DNA from: Granulosicoccus antarcticus IMCC3135
GTDB lineage: Bacteria; Pseudomonadota; Gammaproteobacteria; Granulosicoccales; Granulosicoccaceae
Reading direction: 5' to 3'
Assembly: GCF_002215215.1 (NCBI RefSeq)
Contig: NZ_CP018632.1
Coordinates: 3,406,501 to 3,470,500, forward strand
DNA: 64,000 nucleotides
A program made the position numbers and the translations under genes. This document shows positions 59,098-64,000 of the stretch, piece after piece. A model generated the notes under the pieces. The model saw nothing but the letters and a program-made list of their open reading frames with translations. It searched no databases and was not told where the DNA came from. Position 1 is the stretch's first letter, and each line of letters starts with the position of its first letter.

Positions 59098-60930
59098 CTA
59101 TTCAATGTCGATAAAGCCACCGGACTGATGTTGCCAAAGCGTTGCATACAGGCCTTTTTGATTGATAAGGGTCTGGTGCGAACCTTGTTCGACAATGCAG
59201 CCTTTGTCCAGTACCAGAATGCGATCCATTTGCGCAATGGTCGATAAGCGATGTGCAATGGCAACCACGGTTTTGCCGCGCATCATGCCGTAGAGCGTCG
59301 TCTGTATCTGTGCTTCGATCTCACTGTCCAGTGCACTGGTAGCCTCGTCCAGAATCAGTATGGGGGCGTCTTTCAATATGACTCTTGCCAGAGCTATTCG
59401 CTGGCGCTGGCCGCCAGAGAGTTTGACGCCTCGTTCTCCGACATGAGCGGCATAACCTGTGCGGCCATAGGAATCGCATTGATCCAGAATAAAATCATGT
59501 GCCTCAGCTTGAATGGCGGCACTGATTACCTGCTCGTCACTGGCACCAGGCCGGCCGTAAAGCAGGTTCTCTTTGATAGAGCGGTGCAGTAGCGAGTTTT
59601 CCTGCTGAACCATGCCGATCTGGGCGCGCAGGCTTGCCTGGGTGACGCTGCCGATATCCACATCATCGAACAGAATCTGCCCTTGCTCGGGGTCATAGAG
59701 CCTCAACAAGGCCTTGACCAACGTTGACTTGCCTGATCCTGAACGGCCTACCAATCCAACTTTCTCACCGGCTTGTATCTCAAACGACACATTGTTGAGC
59801 CCGCCGGACTCCCGGCCATAGTGATGGCTCAGTGCCACCACCTTGATGCCACCTTCGCTCAGCTGCAAATCAGGTGCGTCGGGCTTATCCAGCAGGCCAA
59901 TGGGTTGGGCGACAGATTCCATACCTTCTGAAACAACGCCTAGATTGCGAAAGAAAGAGGTCAGGGAACCCATGACCCAGCTGGACATCGAGTTTATTCG
60001 TAAAGCCAGTGCACCAGCCGTGGCGACAACTCCGACCGTGGCTGAACCATCACTCCAAATCATCAATGCCCAGCCCACGACACTGGCAATCAGAAAACCA
60101 TTCAGAAGCACCAGGCCGGCATCGATAGTGGTGAATATTCGAGTCTCAGCGGCGTAGGTCTGGCGGTGATCTTCGAAAATGCCTTGAGCGAATTCAGTTT
60201 CTCTTGCGGTATGAGAAAACAGTTTCACAGACTGTATATTCGAAAAGCTGTCGACCACAAACCCCAGGGTGCGACTGCGCGAGGCCGAACTGGCACGAGA
60301 TGCGGGTCGGATGCGCTTCAACGACCAGCGAAGCAGAACGATATAAAGTACAAACCACAAAAACAGGGGGATGAGCAATCTGGGGTCTGAGCTTGCCAGC
60401 AAGATGCTGGCCCCGATCATATAAGCCACTGTAAAGCTCAGAGTGTCCATCACCTGAAAGATCAGGTCGCCGCATGCCGCGGGCATCTGGCAAACCCGGT
60501 TGGCAATACGTCCGGCAAAGTCATTCTCGAACCAGCCTACCGACTGGTTGAGAACATGTTTGTAGGAGCGCCATCGTCCCAGGGCTGCGATGTTTGGCTG
60601 TATCGCATTCTTGATCAGTGCCGTATTCAATATCTGTACAAGAGGGCGAAAGATGACGACAAGCGCCAGCACAATCGATATTTCCAGCCCATTGGCTGAC
60701 CAGAATTCACTCGGAGTGGATTCATTCAACAAGTCGACTATACGGCCAAGATAATAGAGAAGACCTACCTCGGCGGCTGCAACGAGAAAAGAGGTGACAA
60801 TGTTGAGCGCAATGATCGTGCGGAAAGGACGTGTAAATGCACCAATGAATGGCCAGACACGCGTGGTAGATTCCGAACCGACAGGACCTTCGGTGTAGGG
60901 ATCAACCAGATTTTCAAAAAACGTGAACAT
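59098..60930 (-). CDS. ABC exporter half-transporter (MsbA/lipid-drug type)
   Basis: 610 residues. An N-terminal six-helix type-1 exporter membrane domain (~30-330) is followed by an ATPase (~345-600) with Walker A GRSGSGKST, Q-loop VQQENSLL, signature LSGGQRQRIALAR, Walker B ILILDEATSALD and H-loop AHRLS. It functions as a homodimer or with a partner; substrate unknown, possibly lipid or drug. It is convergent with the GlyGly-CTERM gene and 10 bases downstream of the YHYH lipoprotein gene. It lacks a peptidase or CLD domain and is ~48 kb from the TolC operon, so a role in that system is not supported. Confidence 0.92.
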   Translation of the reverse strand: MFTFFENLVDPYTEGPVGSESTTRVWPFIGAFTRPFRTIIALNIVTSFLVAAAEVGLLYYLGRIVDLLNESTPSEFWSANGLEISIVLALVVIFRPLVQILNTALIKNAIQPNIAALGRWRSYKHVLNQSVGWFENDFAGRIANRVCQMPAACGDLIFQVMDTLSFTVAYMIGASILLASSDPRLLIPLFLWFVLYIVLLRWSLKRIRPASRASSASRSRTLGFVVDSFSNIQSVKLFSHTARETEFAQGIFEDHRQTYAAETRIFTTIDAGLVLLNGFLIASVVGWALMIWSDGSATVGVVATAGALALRINSMSSWVMGSLTSFFRNLGVVSEGMESVAQPIGLLDKPDAPDLQLSEGGIKVVALSHHYGRESGGLNNVSFEIQAGEKVGLVGRSGSGKSTLVKALLRLYDPEQGQILFDDVDIGSVTQASLRAQIGMVQQENSLLHRSIKENLLYGRPGASDEQVISAAIQAEAHDFILDQCDSYGRTGYAAHVGERGVKLSGGQRQRIALARVILKDAPILILDEATSALDSEIEAQIQTTLYGMMRGKTVVAIAHRLSTIAQMDRILVLDKGCIVEQGSHQTLINQKGLYATLWQHQSGGFIDIE

Positions 60931-60940
60931 GATGGCTGGA

Positions 60941-61954
60941 TCATTGCCGTGTGTTGGTTGGCGACACTAGCACAGTACCCCTATCGATCGCAGGGTGCAC
61001 AGATTCCCCATGCAGACACCCAATGAACAGATTCTCGCTCGGACTGGCCGCATGGTAGTGATAGCCTCGAGTGTCGTCGCTTATTCCTCGGCACTCATCC
61101 AGCGACTCTTCATTACCTTCAGCATCTGTCATGGCATAGATGCCGTAGCCATCTGATGCGTAGCCGATTAACGGAGCATGTCCATCTTCGGTGTTGCTAT
61201 CCGGGGTATCCGTGCAGCCAGTGCTGGCGTGGTAGTGATAACCCTGGTGTACGTTGATATGTCCACCGCAGTCATCAAAGGCTGCGATCGTATAGGCGCC
61301 CAGAATGGCATCTACCGGTGCAGGTCCTGACAGCTCTGTGCCATCCAGTGCGATACCTGCGGTGCGAACACGACCCGTCTCGGCGGCCGGTATCGGCGTG
61401 GTCGGTATCAGAAAGGTGAGAGAGAAGTCATCATCAAGGTATGACAGCTGGCATTCAATGCAGTTTTGCTTGTACTGCTCTTCAACGTCAGGCCTGGCCG
61501 CGCCCAGGCAGGCCTCTTTTGTTGCTGTATAGCGTACTTCGTTGGTCTTGGCATCGTATAGCACCCACTTTTCATCACCGTAGTAGTCGCTTAGTCTCAG
61601 GATGAATTCGCCGGTGATATCCACCAGATCGCCTGTACCATCCTTGCTGAACCAGGCTCCACCAGCATCAGGCCCATCGGTGATGGTTCGCGGGCAGAAA
61701 GGTCCCGGCTCGCGTCCTGCAGGTGCACCGGAGGTGACCAGTTTGTAGCAGGTCGTTGTGGTACCTGCGGCCGTTTCGCAATCCACTATCTCAGGCTCTT
61801 GCGTGAATGCACCTTCGGCGAACAGGGAAATGTCCATGCCAACAGAAGCTGTTGCCTTGTCCGTTGAATTGACGGAGGAGCTGGCACAGCCCCCCAGGGC
61901 GAGGGCACTAAAGGCGAGCATGCCCAGTAGTGATGGACTACGGGATAAGCGCAT
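60941..61954 (-). CDS. YHYH-domain lipoprotein
   Basis: 337 residues from ATG 61954, preceded by AAGGAA; a longer frame to 62128 has no ribosome site. Lipobox ALGGC, Cys23. Two copies of the defining motif occur: HQGYHYHASTGC and TRGYHYHAASPS, the first in DDCGGHINVHQGYHYH. Family function is unresolved; the His-rich motifs suggest metal binding. Ten bases separate it from the downstream ABC exporter gene, so the two may be cotranscribed. Confidence 0.85.
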   Translation of the reverse strand: MRLSRSPSLLGMLAFSALALGGCASSSVNSTDKATASVGMDISLFAEGAFTQEPEIVDCETAAGTTTTCYKLVTSGAPAGREPGPFCPRTITDGPDAGGAWFSKDGTGDLVDITGEFILRLSDYYGDEKWVLYDAKTNEVRYTATKEACLGAARPDVEEQYKQNCIECQLSYLDDDFSLTFLIPTTPIPAAETGRVRTAGIALDGTELSGPAPVDAILGAYTIAAFDDCGGHINVHQGYHYHASTGCTDTPDSNTEDGHAPLIGYASDGYGIYAMTDAEGNEESLDECRGISDDTRGYHYHAASPSENLFIGCLHGESVHPAIDRGTVLVSPTNTRQ

Positions 61955-62231
61955 GAATCGATTCCTTAGTATTGGCAGACTATCGGTTTGCATAGCGTAC
62001 AGAGCAAATATGCAAACAAAGTGAAGACTGTACGACAAGGGCATGAGTATTTCAAAGAACATATTACCCACTGCTGTGTGCACAGGTAAGAACACGAAAG
62101 TTCGCCTCGAAGAGTATTCGCAACCCATTGCCGTAGATTGTGTACATGGCTCAAAGTCTGGTGCCAGACATTGCCATGCTCCTGTTGTAGAGTGCCTTTA
62201 CTCTCCAGGTATATTCAGGCTTTTTGGTTGT
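61955..62231. promoter_or_regulatory. Divergent promoter region between YHYH lipoprotein and UbiA genes
   Basis: 277 bases. The UbiA frame is open back to 62043, but that part is Cys-rich and non-hydrophobic and is judged non-coding. Promoters for both directions should lie here; no box stands out. Confidence 0.4.
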
Positions 62232-63131
62232 ATGCTGCACACCCTTGTCAGATCCATGCGAGTCCCATTTCTGGTACTGGCACCCGTCAGTGTCTTTCTG
62301 GGATACGCCACCTCATTGGTCAGCGCGTTGCGCATTCAGTACCTGGATCTGTTTCTTGTACTGCTGGGTGCTTTGCTTGCGCATGTCAGCGTCAACCTGT
62401 TTAACGAATATCATGATTTTCGTCGTGGTCTGGATGTCGATGCCAATTCGAAGACCAAGAGAACACAGTTCAGTGTCAACAGCGGTGCATTGTTGGAAAA
62501 CCCGGACGCAGCAGAGGCGGTGCACTATGGGGCAATCGCCAGTCTGTTTGTCACAACCCTTATCGGAACCTACTTCATCGTCAGCCAGGGACTGCTGATA
62601 GCCCCCTTGGGGGTTATCGGTGTTCTCATCATCCTGAGCTACGCACCGCGGTTGATCCAGCATCCGGTTTTGTGTCTGGTGGCTCCGGGCGTCGGATTTG
62701 GCCCGTTAATCGTTATCGGTACGCATGTCGTACTCACGGGTGAATATTCAGTACAAGCAGCCATTGCCTCATTGATTCCTTTTTTTCTTGTCAACAATCT
62801 CCTGTTGCTCAACCAGTACCCTGACATTGCGGCAGACAGACGTATTGGGCGGCAGCATTTTCCTATCGTCTACGGTGAAAGGAAAGGCATCATGTTGTAC
62901 GGCAATACGATCATGGCTACCTGCGGGATCATTGTTCTGGGGATCGTGTCGGGGATTTTTCCCGAGCTGAGTATTGTTTGCCTGTTTCCGGTCGGTTTTG
63001 CGGTGATGATCTTCTTTGGTATCGCCAGACATGGAATCTCGTTGTTCAGATTATTGCCATATCTGGGGATGAATGTGGGAGTGACATTAGTGACGACTGT
63101 ATTTCTGGGGATGAGTATTATCTATGGCTGA
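62232..63131 (+). CDS. UbiA-superfamily prenyltransferase (MenA-like)
   Basis: 299 residues from ATG 62232, with ~8-9 transmembrane helices. Both Asp-rich motifs are intact: NLFNEYHDFRRGLDVD (first, N..xD..xxxD) and NQYPDIAADRRIGR (second). These bind Mg2+-prenyl diphosphate for transfer to an aromatic acceptor. Length and motif 1 (Asn-Glu-x-x-Asp) are nearer MenA (dihydroxynaphthoate) than UbiA, but no other men genes are present. Substrate not decidable here. Tail-to-tail with the DmdA gene, 6 bases apart. Confidence 0.88.
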   Translation: MLHTLVRSMRVPFLVLAPVSVFLGYATSLVSALRIQYLDLFLVLLGALLAHVSVNLFNEYHDFRRGLDVDANSKTKRTQFSVNSGALLENPDAAEAVHYGAIASLFVTTLIGTYFIVSQGLLIAPLGVIGVLIILSYAPRLIQHPVLCLVAPGVGFGPLIVIGTHVVLTGEYSVQAAIASLIPFFLVNNLLLLNQYPDIAADRRIGRQHFPIVYGERKGIMLYGNTIMATCGIIVLGIVSGIFPELSIVCLFPVGFAVMIFFGIARHGISLFRLLPYLGMNVGVTLVTTVFLGMSIIYG

Positions 63132-63137
63132 ATGCCT

Positions 63138-64000
63138 TTACAGATTGGGGAAGCGCTCATTCAGTCCCATTTGACCCAGTTTGAAAGGAATCTCGCTGTA
63201 GCGTGCGTCATGCAGCTCGTTATTGCATAGCAACTGGAGTTTGACCGATTCATTTTTCAGCCTGTCTATCAACTCGCTTTCGAAATAGGCGAAAGCGATC
63301 CAGGCATCATATCGCCCGGAGAGCGATTGGGATGTTATATCGCCCACAGGCTTGCCATCGGCAAGCAATTGGCAATATTTTGAAGCGGCTGGAACCCCGG
63401 GGGCCACAATGCCTACAAGGCGGGTTGGTACACCTTGCGCCCGCTGCTCTCTGAGCGCTGCGATACTCATGCTTTGCAGGTCTGTATCCAGCTGGCAATA
63501 ACGGTCAAGGCCACATTGCAGAGGTGTGTGGCTGTAATCCATATCACTGCCGAAAGATAACAGGCCTGTTTCCATACGCTCGATGTTGTTGGGGCAGCCA
63601 TGCCCGACGTTCAGGTCTGCTCCGACCACGAATAGTTCATCCCAGAGTTCCTGGCCCAATTCGGCATCATCGATATAGATTTCAAACCCACCCTGGCCCG
63701 ACCAGCCGGATCTGGCGACTATGAAAGCGTGGCCTCGGTATTCCAGGCGCTTGTAGCGAAAGAACCGTATTGAATTGACTTCGTCACCAAACACCCGTGC
63801 CATCAGCGTTTCAGCCTTGGGGCCCTGGACGGCAATGGGCCAAACGTCGGCTCGAATTATCTCGACATCCAGACCTTTGCCAAGGGCAAGACCCTTGGCC
63901 CAGAGATAGATGTCCGAATCGGCAAGACTGAGCCACCAGGTGTCGTCATCGACCTTGATGGCGATCGGATCGTTGAGAATATGTCCACGTTCATCGCATA
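63138..64000 (-). CDS. dmdA: DMSP demethylase-like protein (DmdA), N-terminus beyond the window
   Basis: The minus frame stays open past the right edge, giving ~287 C-terminal residues of a GcvT/aminomethyltransferase-family protein. Stretches WWLSLADSDIYLWAKGLALG, DVEIIRADVWPIAVQGPKAE, ARSGWSGQGGFEIYIDDAEL and GHGCPNNIERMETGLLSFGS follow DmdA closely and differ from GcvT. DmdA uses tetrahydrofolate to demethylate dimethylsulfoniopropionate to methylmercaptopropionate. DmdA-like paralogues with other substrates exist, so the call needs the N-terminal half and a phylogeny. No dmdB/C/D genes are visible. Confidence 0.75.
   Translation of the reverse strand, partial: CDERGHILNDPIAIKVDDDTWWLSLADSDIYLWAKGLALGKGLDVEIIRADVWPIAVQGPKAETLMARVFGDEVNSIRFFRYKRLEYRGHAFIVARSGWSGQGGFEIYIDDAELGQELWDELFVVGADLNVGHGCPNNIERMETGLLSFGSDMDYSHTPLQCGLDRYCQLDTDLQSMSIAALREQRAQGVPTRLVGIVAPGVPAASKYCQLLADGKPVGDITSQSLSGRYDAWIAFAYFESELIDRLKNESVKLQLLCNNELHDARYSEIPFKLGQMGLNERFPNL

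Noticed and set aside
59098-60930. ABC exporter as the missing ATPase of the TolC operon
   Set aside because: It is ~48 kb away, next to a YHYH lipoprotein gene, and lacks the peptidase or CLD domain common in type I secretion ATPases.
62043-62231. N-terminal extension of the UbiA protein
   Set aside because: Polar and Cys-rich, unlike any UbiA N-terminus, and occupies the divergent promoter region; the family start fits 62232.

Overview
The window looks like a chromosomal segment of a free-living, heterotrophic marine gammaproteobacterium of moderate GC content. This rests on gene content: a DmdA-like DMSP demethylase, sulfoacetaldehyde acetyltransferase (Xsc), a type III glutamine synthetase, two oligopeptide ABC transporters, an acetate/Acs/VC_2705-symporter cluster, a GH16 glycanase and a GlyGly-CTERM protein. 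I cannot name the genus with confidence; a Granulosicoccus-like organism is only a guess. No tRNA, rRNA, CRISPR array or prophage was seen.

Layout. (1) 1-10538, minus strand: a tightly coupled five-gene operon reading TolC-like lipoprotein, periplasmic adaptor, HlyD-type adaptor with a cytoplasmic N-terminal domain, a membrane protein joining a site-2 (M50) protease to a HlyD arm, and a very large surface protein (LEPR-xLL-like motif, DUF4347, DUF11-type repeats) that runs off the left edge. It has the parts of a type I secretion system except an ABC ATPase, and is the best candidate here for a poorly described system. (2) 10861-16194: oligopeptide ABC transporter. (3) 16371-17921: GH16 lipoprotein. 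(4) 18093-21174, minus: MATE pump, an H-box protein without an ATPase domain, and a YqjD/YqjE-like set. (5) 21303-24044: homocysteine methyltransferase and convergent xsc. (6) 24653-31011: acs, DUF4212 plus symporter, CBS-DUF294 protein and a small membrane protein. (7) 31079-39845: GntR regulator divergent from a peptide-uptake operon that begins and ends with M20 peptidase-family genes; the last has lost most second-site metal ligands. (8) 39916-43174: Lrp, CtlX-like hydrolase, YafY-type regulator and RidA-family protein, pointing to arginine/citrulline and amino acid turnover. (9) 43228-50350: two ~0.9 kb paralogous segments flank glnN, a cache-domain gene and a complete IS66-family element. 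The element has 16-bp terminal inverted repeats and an exact 8-bp target duplication, and sits between the Shine-Dalgarno sequence and the start codon of the cache gene. (10) 50455-64000: small HTH-like protein, mmsA, a GAF/PAS/GGDEF/EAL protein, a lipoprotein, a GlyGly-CTERM carbohydrate-binding-like protein, an ABC exporter, a YHYH lipoprotein, a UbiA prenyltransferase and the C-terminal part of DmdA.

Functionally the window combines uptake and catabolism of peptides, acetate, C2 sulfonates and possibly DMSP with cell-surface biogenesis. All family calls come from reading translated motifs, not from database searches.
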